Of a stretch of DNA of 64,000 bases, positions 57,434 to 64,000 are shown piece after piece. Positions within the stretch are counted from its first letter, which is position 1, and each line of letters begins with the position of its first letter. The DNA comes from Aldrovandia affinis (taxonomy: Eukaryota; Chordata; Actinopteri; Notacanthiformes; Halosauridae). The translations under genes were made by a program, and so were the position numbers. Where the stretch lies: NCBI GenBank assembly GCA_029706075.1, contig JAINUG010000055.1:248001-312000 (forward strand), read 5' to 3'. The notes below the pieces were generated by a model. It saw only the letters and a list, made by a program, of their open reading frames with translations. It made no database searches and had not been told where the DNA came from.

Positions 57434-60400
57434 CTGCTGTGATTAGAAAGTGTGCTTGCCCTTGTGCTCCAGACTCCAGCAGCCCAGGACCGCTCCCTGC
57501 CCATCGTGCACCCTTCCAGAGGGCCATGTCTGTGGACAGTAAGCCCCCTGTCGGGGGAGGACTGGCGGGGCGTCGCAGCGCCCCCTGCCCCATGCTGGTC
57601 AAGCAGGAGAGCATGGATGACCCACGTGGGATTGGCACGCCGGCCAACGTTCCTGGGAACATGGGTGGGTGTCCACAGGGAGCTGGAACCAGTGAATGAT
57701 GTTGTTAATGAAGTCATCAGGATAAAATGTAGAATAAATCAAATAAAAAACATAAAATATGACCATTTCAGTCAGCTCGACCTGCCTAAAGACTCAATCA
57801 CCCAGTGAATGATATGTGATGTATATATAGTACATGCATTGTTTCCACTTCAACCACTTTGCAGTGGCAAACCTAAATTAGTTCAAGTGCAAAATAATTT
57901 TTCAAAGTTACACAATTTGTTGAATGGCCGAATGTCTGTGCCCAATAGTTGTGGTTCACATGATTTCGGAAATGTTTCATCCACCAAAATGATCAGACAA
58001 GCCAATTATGTTAACTGCTCATATCAAACAACCAGAATTGTTTTTAATAAATGGAAGAAATAAGTTGCTCTGGATAAGAGCGTCTGCTAGATGCGTAAAA
58101 AGTAAATGGAGAAAGAGAAAGAAACCTCAGCATGTCATCACCAGGTGATGCCAAACCTTTAGCTTCTAATGCTTAATGTTGGGCATCTCCTCAGGAATGC
58201 TGAACAGGGGAATGGGAGTGGCTCAGCGCTCCCCGATGGGGGGCTCGGGGGATTGGGGGATGGCGAGGTCCAGCAGCAGTCCCACAGGGCCAGCAGGACA
58301 CCCCTCCATGATCCGCCCTGGGATGGAGTACGGCCCCAAAGGCATGATGGGAGGGCCCATGGTCAGCAGGTCCAACAGCGTACCCAGCAGCAGGTCTATG
58401 CTTCAGCAGCAACTGATGGATATGGGTACGCAGCATGGATCCTACTGTGTGTGTTTGTGACAGAGAGTGTCTGTCGAACTGAGTGAGTGAGTGTGTGTTT
58501 GTGTGTGTCTGTGCATTTCTCTGTGTATAGCAATGAAATTGGATGCAAAGGCTAAGACTTCAAAAAAATGTAAAGCCCTTTTGTGAGACTTGTTAACTGT
58601 GGTCCAAAATAAATTAAAATGTGTGGTTACATGCACACATATCAGGATGATAATGGTTAGTGATGATAATTATGTTGTGGCTCAGTAGGTGGAGCATGGA
58701 TCTGTGTGGTTCATAGTGGTTCTGTGTGGCTGAGTAGGTAGAGCATGGTGCTGACAACGCTTAAGTTGTGGGTTTGATTCCAATTGGGGCTACACATACT
58801 GAAAAATATATGCACTCATTGCCGTAAGTCGCTTTGGATAAAAGTGTCTGCTAAATGACATATGTCATATGTTTTGTTAAGTTGATGGTAATGATAGTAT
58901 TGGTGAGGATGTATCTGTCGCCTCATGCAGGCTGGCCTTTTTAATGGATTGAGCCATTAAAAATGTAATTCAAATACATTTTTTGTTCATTAAATTTTTT
59001 TTATTGATTAATTTCTTTTAATGAACCTTTCAGGATCGAACGAGGTGAATGTGGGTGTAGGGCCCTTCAGTGGACAGCCCCCCCCCAGTCATTCCCCCTC
59101 CTGGCCAGACACTGGGATGGGGATAGAGCCTGGCCCCCCCAATGGACGTGACAGGTAAACCCTCTCCTGCTACCTGTTCTCCACCTGGGGCTCCATAGCT
59201 CAGCTGTGTACAAGCAGGTTACTATTTTGGGGAGGTGCCATAGGTGTCATCCAGGTTGTCATGATAACTGTTCTGTCTGTGGTGATGGTGGACTACCGGT
59301 CAAATGTTTTTCCAAGTCCAGTGAATAACCTGAAATGGTACAAAGGTAAGCGGTAAACTGCCAGAGGTAAATAATATATATATATATTTTTACGTTTAGG
59401 TTACCAAAAACTGAAAAATAATATACATTTCAAGAGGCCCTTTTCAGGGAACAAATAATGGGTAAACAATTTACAGCTGTTCTACAGCAATGGAAGTAAA
59501 TTAAGCCTTGAAAGTTGATGCAAACAATTCCAACAAATGTCCCAACGTTTGTCGATTACTTACAAACCCTCTGTCTGCATAAAAGCACTGTTGGAACAGA
59601 CTGTGTTACTACACCCTCTGAAGCATTATTTGGACAATATTGCACTGCAGGAAGTAGTATATTGCTATCATAATGGCGAGAAAAAGGCTATTAACAAAGG
59701 AAGACAGACAGACAGACTATTCTAACCCTTAAAAGTGTAGGTCTTTCCTTTAGAGAAGTTGCAAGGCCATGGTGTCAGTGAGTACAGTTTCCTACACCAT
59801 CAAAAGGCACTTGGAAACTGGAGGAAACTCTGACAGGAAGTGGTCTGGCAGATCCAAAGCCACAACAAAATCAGAAGACAAGTTTCTGAGAGTCAACAGC
59901 TTGCATGATAGGCGGCTCAAGTACAGCGTAACACTGGTCGAAGTAAGGAAGTCTCAGTTTTAACTGTGAAGAGAAGACTTAGAGCTGCAGGTTTGACAGG
60001 TCGAGTGACAGTAATAAGAAAAAGAGGCTTGCCTGGGCCATGAAGCACCGCCAGTGGACTACTGAAGACTGGAAGGTCGTCTTATGGACCGATTAATCAA
60101 AATTTGAAATCTTCGGTTCATCACGCAGGGTTTTTGTACGCCGTCGAGTAGGCGAAAGGATGGTTCCTCAGTGTGTGACACCAACTGTCAAACATGGAGG
60201 ATGAAGCGTGATGTTCTGGGGCTCTTTTGCGGGATCCAGAGTCGGCAACTTGCACAGAGTGACTGGCACCCTGAACCAAAAGGGCTACCACAGCATTTTG
60301 CAGCGCCATGCAATACCCTCTGGTCTACGCCTAGTTGGTCAGGGGTTCATCCTACAGCAAGATAATGACCCAAAACATACCTCCAGGCTATGTCAGAACT

Positions 60401-63400
60401 ACCTTAGAAGAAAAGAACAAGACGGTAGGCTTCAAATCATGGAATGGCCAGCACAGTCTCCAGACTTAAACCCCATCGAGCTGGTTTGGGATGAACTGAA
60501 CAGAAGGGTGAAAGCAAAGCAATCTACAAGTGCAACACATTTGTGGGAACTTTTTGCAACAGTATTTGATTTCCATTGTAGAAAGAATGCCACAAGTGTG
60601 TTTGGCTGTTATATCTGCAAAAGGTGGCTACTTTGAGGAGTCAAAAGATTAGATTACATTTTGTTAAACAAAACAATTCCATGATTTATTTTTTATCTCC
60701 AATTGTTTATTTGTTCTATGCTTTAATTTCAGAGTACATTGAAACATTACATTGTGTAAATATCAATAAAAACTGTGAAAATTGAGGTGTTTGACCGGTA
60801 GTGTACATTTACCCACATCACTGAAACCTCACTGAAAACTGTGAACCTCAACAAAACATGCTCTGGTGTTAACAAAGTTTTAATTAAAAAAAAATATTTT
60901 TATGGATCATATAGTTTTAAGAACATAAGAATACATAATGACGAGTACGGGCCTGGACTTGAATAGCCCAGTGTTTCTGCCTCTACTACCTGACGTGGCA
61001 AGCTGTTCCAGGCATTGGCAACTGTCTGTAAAGAAAAACTTCCTAATATCCATGAGGAATTTGCCTTGAACTAATTTCCACCTGTGGCCTCTTGTTCTGC
61101 TAACCAAAATTATCTTTAAAAATCTTTGGTCGTTCACTTTGTTAATCTCTTTTAGGAATTTAAAAACCTCAATCAAATCCCACCTAAATCTCCGTTTGCT
61201 AAGCTTAAATAGGATACTTTTTGCTATGTATCCCAGCATCCTATAGGCCTTTTTCACTGCTGTAGAACACTGCTTAGATGCAGATATACTTTAATCAATT
61301 ACAAGTCTTTTTCAAATTGAACACCTACTAATTTTTCTCATCCCATAAAATACTTATGTTTTTAATTCCCACATGCATAACTTTACATTTGGCAATATTG
61401 AATGTCATCTGCCATGTTTGCCCATTCTTGGATTTTGTTTAAATCATCTTGGATTACTTTAGTCGATTCCAAACTGTTTGCTAATTCCCCAAGTTTAGTA
61501 TCATCTGCAAATTTAACTATTTTGCTACTGACATCCCTATCAAGATAATTTATGTAAATAAGGAAGAACAGCAGTCTCAGCACCGATTCCTGCGGGACTC
61601 CACTGCCCACAGCACCTAGGTCAGATATGACCCCAACTACTGTTACTCTTTGTATTCACCCTTGCAGCCAATTATGAACCCACTCTGAAACAGCTCCTGT
61701 AATTCCTACTGAATTCATTTGAACAATGAGCCTCATGTGGTATCTTGTCAAATGCTTTTTGAAAGTCCAAATATATAATATCATCAGCCTGGTTCAGGTC
61801 AAAACATTTTGTAGCCTCTTCAAAAAAAGTCCAGGAGGTTTGTTAGGCATGACCTCCCCTTGAGAAAACCATGTTGGCTCTCCTGTAAAATACTATTATT
61901 TTTCAAGAATGATTCCAACTTGTCCCTAACAATACATTCCAGTATTTTACATGAGATGCAAGTTAAAATGACAGGCTTATAGTTCCCTGGGTCAGTACGG
62001 TCCCCCTTCTTATATATTGGAATGATACTACCCTGCTTCCAGTCATCTGGTAATTCTCCAGTGTTTATGGATTGTATACAAATATCTGTCAATGGTACGT
62101 ACCTTATCTCAAAGTCTTACAGAACATACTGTACATTGGCTATGCATTTAGTCATATTTATAACCTCTTCTCTGCTAAAGCTCTCAACAAAGTAACAATG
62201 CTAGCAATATTGTTATTATTATGAACCAATGTTCCCTCCTTATTCTTAATGCACTTCACCTCATCATTAGCTTTCCCTTTTCTGCTACAATATTGAAAAA
62301 ACTGCTTAGGAATTCAAACTGCCTTTTAGCTGCTCTTATTTACTTTTGAGCCTTAGCCTGCATATTACAATAATCTACCTTGTTTCTCTGAGTTTTCCGT
62401 TTTATGTTCTCTGTACAGTCGCTTCTTTTGCCTCAAAATCTCCCGTAAAGATTTAGTCATCCACTGTGGAGACAGTTTTTCCATTTGTTCCGCCGAACCT
62501 GTGTCTATGTCATTGGCTCCAACATGGACCATGACCACTGGATCCCACCCCTGCTCTGGCCAGGAGCTTGTCTGCGTGTTCCAGGAGGTCTCTTATGGCA
62601 GCATGCCATTCGAGACTCCTTTTCCCATGAACTTTTTATACTGTCTACACCTCTAATTATTGAGTCCCCCACTACTACTAATACCTTTTCTGCTAGGGTG
62701 CCCTGGGGCTTATCAGTACTCCCCTTTCTAAACGGCGTACTAATATGTTCCTGGAGCTCTACAAATTCTCCAGGGCTGTCGAGACTATCAAGTTGGGCTT
62801 CGAGATCAAGAATCTAGTTCTCGAGATGCTTTTACAAACTGACAACAGTTTGCTCTTGGATTTGCCCCTGAGAGGGCGAAAAAACACAAAAAACCTCACG
62901 TCGGCCAGGTGTAATGCCGAATTTGGTAATATTTGGTAATCTGGTTAGCTTTTTAACAAGCTTGTCGAAGCTCGACGGGGAAAAAATTTAAAATTCCCTT
63001 TCTGTCCCCTAATGGCAACAAAAGTTAACCTTAAGAGCAAATCCGCTTACCCTTTTTGATGATAAACGCAAAAATACAATCAAAAATATAAAATACAATT
63101 CCAATAATCTTAACGACTGAAAATAGTACCAAACAGACTGCTCAAATTCTCTGTACGAACGTCCTCATTAGGTAAGAGCAGTCCCGTCAGGCAAAGCAGT
63201 AGCAAAAATGCAATTGAGTAGCAAATAAGTATAAATATGCCTAAAACCTTCACCACTTCACAACAATGGACACTAAAAAGACGAAGCCAGCAACTTCATA
63301 TTCAACTGCGCTTTATTCCTCCACCTACAGGGGGTGGTATGATGTCGTTTACTGTTGTGAATAGATCTGGAGCTAATGCTATGCTTGGTTATCATAAGTG

Positions 63401-63822
63401 CCCCACCAGGCCAAACTAGCTCAGCACCTTTGTTCAGATGTCAGTCAAATTCCGAAGGTATTGTCCCACAGCTTCAAACCACAATGCACCTCTAATCAAA
63501 GTGTCTAGAACCATCCAATTGGCTTTAAGCATTACATTTGGCTGCGACAACCTACCCACCAGAGATTTCTCATCAAGAAACAATTTTAGGGGTTCTAGTC
63601 TGGGATAGAAAGAGGGGAGAGTCACTGAGCCTCTGCTGGCTGTGTTTCAGGCGACAGTTCGGGACCCCCCTGGACGAGCTGCTCATCCCCCCCTCCACCA
63701 GTGAGCGGCAGAGTGATGAGCGCATCCTGCTGGATCAGCTCGACTCCCTGCTCAACAACACCGACGTGATCGCACTGGAGGAGATCGATCGAGCACTGGG
63801 CATCCCTGACCTTGTCAGCCAG
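44213..63822 (+). CDS. Nuclear receptor coactivator 3 (SRC-3), 15 coding exons, 3' incomplete
   Basis: SRC-3 is a nuclear p160 coactivator. It binds ligand-activated nuclear receptors through LXXLL helices and recruits CBP/p300 and arginine methyltransferases to target promoters. The start exon opens at 44213 after a CCCCCTACAG acceptor and the ATG is at 44232. Exon joins: 44232-44317, 44987-45147, 47472-47572, 50055-50229, 50367-50543, 52663-52749, 52846-52986, 53929-54076, 54612-55123, 55439-56412, 56677-56806, 57473-57664, 58195-58425, 59034-59154, 63651-63822. All introns are GT-AG and phases agree, giving 1136 codons without a stop. The opening MSGLGEN, the bHLH sequence and the [12 protein letters not shown] segment match NCOA3 rather than NCOA1 or NCOA2. 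Mammalian SRC-3 is about 1420 residues, so roughly 300 C-terminal residues lie to the right. The family paralog call is firm; a or b copy cannot be decided. Confidence 0.97.
44221..44235 (+). promoter_or_regulatory. Four-codon upstream ORF overlapping the ncoa3 start
   Basis: An ATG at 44221 opens ATG TGT GTA CAA TGA, whose stop overlaps the main ATG (44232-44234) as ATGA. The upstream ATG has G at -3 and T at +4 (moderate context); the main ATG has A at -3. Such an arrangement can reduce initiation or allow reinitiation by a ribosome backing up one or two bases. It is in the same exon as the start codon, so it is present in any transcript using this acceptor. Confidence 0.6.
44232..44317 (+). 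CDS. ncoa3 coding exon 1 (N-terminus)
   Basis: Encodes residues 1-28: [15 protein letters not shown] followed by [14 protein letters not shown]. The Lys/Arg cluster is the start of the conserved basic N-terminus. The donor is GTGGGT at 44318 (phase 2); the alternative GTATTT at 44322 would put a stop in the next exon. Intron 44318-44986 has nothing else recognisable. Confidence 0.93.
44987..45147 (+). CDS. ncoa3 coding exon 2 (bHLH)
   Basis: Residues 29-82: [20 protein letters not shown], then [20 protein letters not shown] and [13 protein letters not shown]. This is the basic helix-loop-helix, nearly invariant in SRC-3. Acceptor TTCCTCTGTAG; donor GTAGGG (phase 1). Confidence 0.97.
45230..45400. 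repeat. Dispersed repeat copy in ncoa3 intron
   Basis: CCAGTTTGGAATGTCCAATG and the following CTGCAGTGTCCTCCGTCGGC resemble the complement of 54240-54440 (CCAATGTGGAATTTCCAATT, CTGCATTGTCCTCCGTCAG) and part of 37310-37400. Same family in three places; ends are not defined. Confidence 0.55.
45638..45885 (+). repeat. 43-bp tandem repeat, six units
   Basis: Units start at 45638, 45681, 45724, 45767, 45810 and 45853, exactly 43 bp apart. Each reads GCTGGCTCATTATACCCC, then TTTCCCACTGTAGAGCTGG and AACCAG with small changes. The right half of the array uses GCTGTCTCTGTATA instead. It lies in the intron after the bHLH exon; open frames across it are artefacts. Confidence 0.95.
46171..47260 (-). pseudogene. 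LINE ORF1 relic with CCHC zinc knuckle
   Basis: On the minus strand from 47237 to 46815 the frame reads [19 protein letters not shown] and [13 protein letters not shown]. It continues, after a frame change near 46800, into a zinc knuckle [17 protein letters not shown] (about 46700-46650, pattern C-X2-C-X4-H-X4-C) and an acidic Glu/Gly/Ser-rich tail to 46171. This is the layout of the ORF1 protein of Tx1-like LINEs of fish and amphibians. No endonuclease or RT lies beside it, so the copy is an isolated fragment in the ncoa3 intron. Confidence 0.75.
47472..47572 (+). CDS. ncoa3 coding exon 3
   Basis: Residues 83-116: [20 protein letters not shown], then [13 protein letters not shown], the linker between bHLH and PAS-A. 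Acceptor GCTCCATCCAG; donor GTGAGC (phase 0). Confidence 0.97.
47711..48104. mobile_element. Inverted-repeat DNA element (hAT-like MITE) with nested insertion
   Basis: Long inverted arms: left ATTCTGTTCTGTTC, CATAAGGCAGGGCTGTTCAA and TTTCAGGCCTCGAGGGCC; right arm is the complement with few changes, ending at 48104. The CAGGGCTGTTCAA core resembles hAT-type termini. The centre is interrupted by a 176-bp element at 47790-47965. A partial third arm follows at 48120-48170 (TTCAACTACAGGCCTGGAGT). Confidence 0.8.
47790..47965 (-). mobile_element. Small TG...CA element with tRNA-like segment
   Basis: Read on the minus strand it starts TGTAGCGGATGAGTTCTGG and ends AAGTCCGTTACA, so it begins TG, ends CA and has short inverted ends (TGTAGCGGA, TCCGTTACA). 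The central part carries a tRNA-like A box (CTTTAGCTCAGCGGGCTA, 47858-47875) and B box (GGTTCGAAA, 47820-47828). CAAC occurs on both sides (47786-47789 and 47966-47969). It could be a short tRNA-derived SINE or a small LTR-like element; no coding region exists. Confidence 0.55.
48262..49957. mobile_element. piggyBac-like element, copy 2, with internal insertion
   Basis: TTAA flanks at 48258-48261 and 49958-49961. Ends CCCCCTGAGGTC (left) and GACCTCAGGGGG (right). The outer 170 bp and the right 800 bp match copy 1 at 26461-27245 closely. Copy 2 has about 700 extra bp at 48430-49145, without a recognisable transposase but with opens of up to 103 codons, and a LINE-type tail inserted at about 49515-49830. 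It lies in the intron between the linker and PAS-A exons of ncoa3. Confidence 0.9.
49515..49830 (-). mobile_element. LINE/SINE 3'-end inserted in the piggyBac-like element
   Basis: ATTCAAGATTCAAGATTCAA followed by GATTTTTATTTGTCACATAC is a retroelement 3' end with a short tandem tail, in minus orientation. It is absent from the corresponding position of copy 1 (about 27110), which dates it after the piggyBac-like element spread. No coding sequence. Confidence 0.65.
50055..50229 (+). CDS. ncoa3 coding exon 4 (PAS-A, first part)
   Basis: Residues 117-174: [20 protein letters not shown] and [20 protein letters not shown], ending [22 protein letters not shown] fold core. Acceptor CTCCTGTTCAG; donor GTAAGA (phase 1). 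Confidence 0.97.
50367..50543 (+). CDS. ncoa3 coding exon 5 (PAS-A, second part)
   Basis: Residues 175-233: [20 protein letters not shown] and [15 protein letters not shown], ending [20 protein letters not shown]. Acceptor TGCCCGCACAG; donor GTAAGG (phase 1). Compared with mammalian NCOA3 the segment after MLVK is divergent, as is usual for this loop. Confidence 0.95.
50889..52504 (+). mobile_element. Tc1-like transposon (family A), full length, in ncoa3 intron
   Basis: TA flanks (50887-50888, 52505-52506). The inverted ends are CACTACTGGTAAAAAGTTTT at the left and, on the other strand, CACTACTGGTCAAAGGTTTT at the right. Length 1616 bp. The transposase begins at ATG 51300 ([16 protein letters not shown], helix-turn-helix with [12 protein letters not shown]) and is stopped at 51645. 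The catalytic part is still readable in pieces: WTDESK (51755), [10 protein letters not shown] (52025) and [14 protein letters not shown] (52125-52165), with an in-frame TAG just before SPD. All three acidic residues are present but the gene is interrupted by several stops. Same family as 3120-4357 and 59294-60803. Confidence 0.95.
52663..52749 (+). CDS. ncoa3 coding exon 6
   Basis: Residues 234-262: [20 protein letters not shown] followed by SFNTKHELS, linking PAS-A to PAS-B. Acceptor CTCCCTCTGCAG; donor GTGAGC (phase 1). Confidence 0.96.
52846..52986 (+). CDS. ncoa3 coding exon 7 (PAS-B, first part)
   Basis: Residues 263-309: [20 protein letters not shown], then [20 protein letters not shown] and HKRHYQE. 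Acceptor CCCGTGGCAG; donor GTATGT (phase 1). Confidence 0.97.
53639..53721 (-). mobile_element. Partial tRNA-headed SINE
   Basis: The L2-like tail (TTTAGTAGACGCTTTTATCC plus AAAGCGAC) and the core TTTTCAGTATATGTGGCCCC are present in minus orientation; the tRNA-like head with A and B boxes is missing. It lies in the intron 52987-53928. Confidence 0.85.
53929..54076 (+). CDS. ncoa3 coding exon 8 (PAS-B, second part)
   Basis: Residues 310-358: [40 protein letters not shown] and GFISTHLLQ. Acceptor GTGTTCTTAG; donor GTAAGC (phase 2). Confidence 0.97.
54190..54440. repeat. Dispersed repeat copy in ncoa3 intron
   Basis: Between exons 8 and 9. The minus strand reads CCAATGTGGAATTTCCAATT then CTGCATTGTCCTCCGTCAGT, matching the repeat at 45230-45400. 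GC-rich centre; no coding capacity. Confidence 0.55.
54612..55123 (+). CDS. ncoa3 coding exon 9 (Met/Asn/Gln-rich linker with tandem repeat)
   Basis: Residues 359-529. It starts [17 protein letters not shown] as in other SRC-3 proteins. Residues 423-467 (54802-54936) are fifteen Asn-X-Met type triplets, mostly NPM and NQM, encoded by 9-bp units. It ends [20 protein letters not shown] with [12 protein letters not shown] and SQFSPG, again conserved. The region is predicted disordered. Acceptor CTCTGTTTCAG; donor GTATGT (phase 1). Confidence 0.96.
55439..56412 (+). CDS. ncoa3 coding exon 10 (receptor-interaction domain, three LXXLL boxes)
   Basis: Residues 530-854. It opens with Gly- and Ser-rich sequence and [13 protein letters not shown], followed by short Gln and His runs. 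The nuclear-receptor boxes are LLQLL (residues 676-680, 55876-55890), LHKLL (753-757, 56107-56121) and LHYLL (805-809, 56263-56277), each in its usual context ([34 protein letters not shown]). These helices dock into the AF-2 groove of ligand-bound receptors. Acceptor TTTCTGCCCCAG at 55438: the earlier AG at 55400 gives the wrong frame. Donor GTAATT (phase 0). Confidence 0.97.
56677..56806 (+). CDS. ncoa3 coding exon 11
   Basis: Residues 855-897: [20 protein letters not shown], then [26 protein letters not shown] corresponds to the conserved LDNLDAILGDL segment of SRC-3, with acidic residues reduced. The rest is Gly/Ser-rich and poorly conserved. Acceptor GTGTCCTCCCAG; donor GTAGGA (phase 1). 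Confidence 0.85.
57401..57431 (+). repeat. (TA)n microsatellite
   Basis: Fifteen uninterrupted TA units in the intron before coding exon 12, ending about 40 bp upstream of its acceptor. Confidence 0.97.
57473..57664 (+). CDS. ncoa3 coding exon 12
   Basis: Residues 898-961: [20 protein letters not shown], then [20 protein letters not shown] and [11 protein letters not shown]. The RAMSVDS and CPMLVKQ segments align with RAVSLDS and FPMLPKQ of mammalian NCOA3. Acceptor CTTGTGCTCCAG; donor GTGGGT (phase 1). Confidence 0.93.
58056..58100 (+). mobile_element. L2/SINE tail fragment
   Basis: GTTGCTCTGGATAAGAGCGT plus CTGCTAGATG is the conserved tail shared by L2 LINEs and the SINE family; the rest of the element is absent. 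Confidence 0.7.
58195..58425 (+). CDS. ncoa3 coding exon 13
   Basis: Residues 962-1038: [20 protein letters not shown], then [20 protein letters not shown] and [24 protein letters not shown] and [15 protein letters not shown] align with GDWGLPNS and RSNSIPGARPVLQQQ of SRC-3. Acceptor GGCATCTCCTCAG; donor GTACGC (phase 1). Confidence 0.95.
58676..58865 (+). mobile_element. tRNA-headed SINE with duplicated head
   Basis: The A-box region occurs twice (GGCTCAGTAGGTGGAGCATG near 58679 and GGCTGAGTAGGTAGAGCATG near 58728). It is followed by a B box GGGTTTGATTCC, the core CACATACTGAAAAATATATG and the tail GTCGCTTTGGATAAAAGTGT. An internal duplication of about 50 bp or two overlapping insertions explain it. 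Located in the intron before coding exon 14. Confidence 0.88.
59034..59154 (+). CDS. ncoa3 coding exon 14
   Basis: Residues 1039-1078: [43 protein letters not shown]...M is the conserved landmark seen in NCOA3 upstream of the CBP-binding region. Acceptor ATGAACCTTTCAG; donor GTAAAC (phase 2). Confidence 0.92.
59294..60803 (+). mobile_element. Tc1-like transposon (family A), third copy, in ncoa3 intron
   Basis: The right end is on the other strand CACTACCGGTCAAACACC beside TA (60804-60805); the left end is shortened (TACCGGTCAAATG at 59294). Length about 1510 bp. The transposase starts at 59673 (ATGGCGAGAAAAAGG). It has frameshifts near 59730 and a large loss near 60005. WTD is followed directly by a stop at about 60091. 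The catalytic end is well kept from 60208 to 60636 ([25 protein letters not shown]). Overall it is close to the copy at 50889 but independently damaged. Confidence 0.93.
60907..62092 (-). pseudogene. CR1-type LINE reverse transcriptase relic
   Basis: From 62092 downwards: [20 protein letters not shown], then [14 protein letters not shown] and [20 protein letters not shown] (RT fingers). After a frame break comes [20 protein letters not shown] (61600-61540), where the usual [11 protein letters not shown] is altered. The catalytic box KFADDTKL follows at 61515-61490, and the C-terminal segment ends near 60907 ([16 protein letters not shown]). Several frameshifts; the endonuclease is not recognised. 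Confidence 0.88.
62470..62860 (-). pseudogene. CR1-type LINE ORF1 relic with GDSI/GAND motifs
   Basis: Minus-strand translation gives [13 protein letters not shown] (about 62675-62635) and, about 40 codons later after frame changes, [14 protein letters not shown] (about 62540-62495). These are the first and third consensus blocks of the SGNH-hydrolase-like esterase domain known in ORF1 of CR1 LINEs. Upstream (62860-62740) a Leu/Glu-rich segment looks like the coiled coil that precedes this domain. The gene is broken. Confidence 0.75.
63301..63650. other. Unique intron end before coding exon 15
   Basis: No element is recognised. It ends with the acceptor TGGCTGTGTTTCAG at 63637-63650. Confidence 0.5.
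63651..63822 (+). CDS. ncoa3 coding exon 15 (CBP/p300-interaction domain)
   Basis: Residues 1079-1136: [20 protein letters not shown], then [20 protein letters not shown] and [42 protein letters not shown] is the domain of ACTR/SRC-3 that folds on the NCBD of CBP. Two LXXLL motifs occur: LDELL (63670-63684) and LDSLL (63739-63753). Donor GTCAGA (phase 0); the gene continues beyond 64000. Confidence 0.97.
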
Positions 63823-64000
63823 GTCAGACAGTCACACCGCACGCCGCATGCACGGCCCCGTCTCCATGGTTACAGACGGGCTGCAGTCTGGCAGTACAGC
63901 CTGATGCTTTATCACTGTTGTTACTTTCTTCTCTTAAGAGCTGCACTCGTGGCACTACGGGGATGGAAACAAAAATATTTGCCCCTCAGTGCTAGTGATG
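63823..64000 (+). other. ncoa3 intron after coding exon 15
   Basis: GT-started intron with no further exon before the window edge. Confidence 0.8.

Larger units (their letters stand above)
60890..63300 (-). mobile_element. CR1-type LINE, long but decayed, in ncoa3 intron
   Basis: Minus-strand element holding an ORF1 with esterase-like motifs (about 62470-62860) and an ORF2 reverse transcriptase in pieces (60907-62100). The 3' end lies near 60890 in AT-rich sequence; the 5' end is uncertain, around 63000-63300. A fragment of the same family is at 4685-5058. It accounts for more than half of the 4.5-kb intron between coding exons 14 and 15. Confidence 0.85.

Overview
This window is nuclear DNA from a teleost fish. 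It contains one recognisable host gene, the 5' two-thirds of the coding region of ncoa3 (steroid receptor coactivator-3, SRC-3/AIB1/ACTR), on the plus strand from 44232 to the right edge. The rest is mostly noncoding DNA filled with transposable elements typical of ray-finned fish: Tc1-like DNA transposons of three families, hAT elements, a TTAA-flanked piggyBac-like family, L1/Tx1-, L2- and CR1-type LINEs, and a tRNA-headed SINE with an L2-like tail. The species cannot be told from the sequence alone.

Layout. Positions 1-14000 are mostly unique noncoding DNA with scattered repeats: a Tc1 copy with a hAT fragment inside it, a GT-rich minisatellite split by a CR1 fragment, a CA-rich minisatellite, one SINE and one inverted-repeat element. 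Positions 14062-24345 are a single degraded L1-type LINE. A minus-strand L2 LINE, a nearly intact Tc1-like transposon and a hAT-derived element have each inserted into it, giving a readable order of events. Positions 24346-44212 hold a piggyBac-like element (26461-27245), a hAT element with perfect 8-bp target duplications (28310-31525), a second, interrupted hAT (33271-37157), small inverted-repeat elements, and an L2 relic split by another Tc1-like transposon (40400-42715). Any 5' noncoding exon or promoter of ncoa3 upstream of 44213 could not be identified.

The ncoa3 model has 15 coding exons, all with GT-AG introns and consistent phases. They total 3408 coding bases (1136 codons) with no stop. 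In order they encode the bHLH, the PAS region, a Ser/Gly/Met/Gln-rich linker, the three LXXLL nuclear-receptor boxes and the CBP/p300-interaction domain. The C-terminal part (the region assigned acetyltransferase activity in mammals, the Gln-rich tail and the stop codon) lies beyond the window. The introns carry two more Tc1 copies, a second piggyBac-like element, a LINE ORF1 relic, a 43-bp tandem repeat, SINEs and a CR1 LINE whose ORF1 keeps GDSI and GAND esterase-type motifs.

I found no RNA gene, CRISPR array or operon. The most interesting points are lineage-specific features of ncoa3 (an Asn-X-Met tandem expansion, an additional LXXLL motif beside the CBP-binding domain, a four-codon upstream ORF overlapping the start codon as ATGA), the nested transposon structure, a near-intact Tc1-like transposase gene, and several small hairpins of unknown origin.
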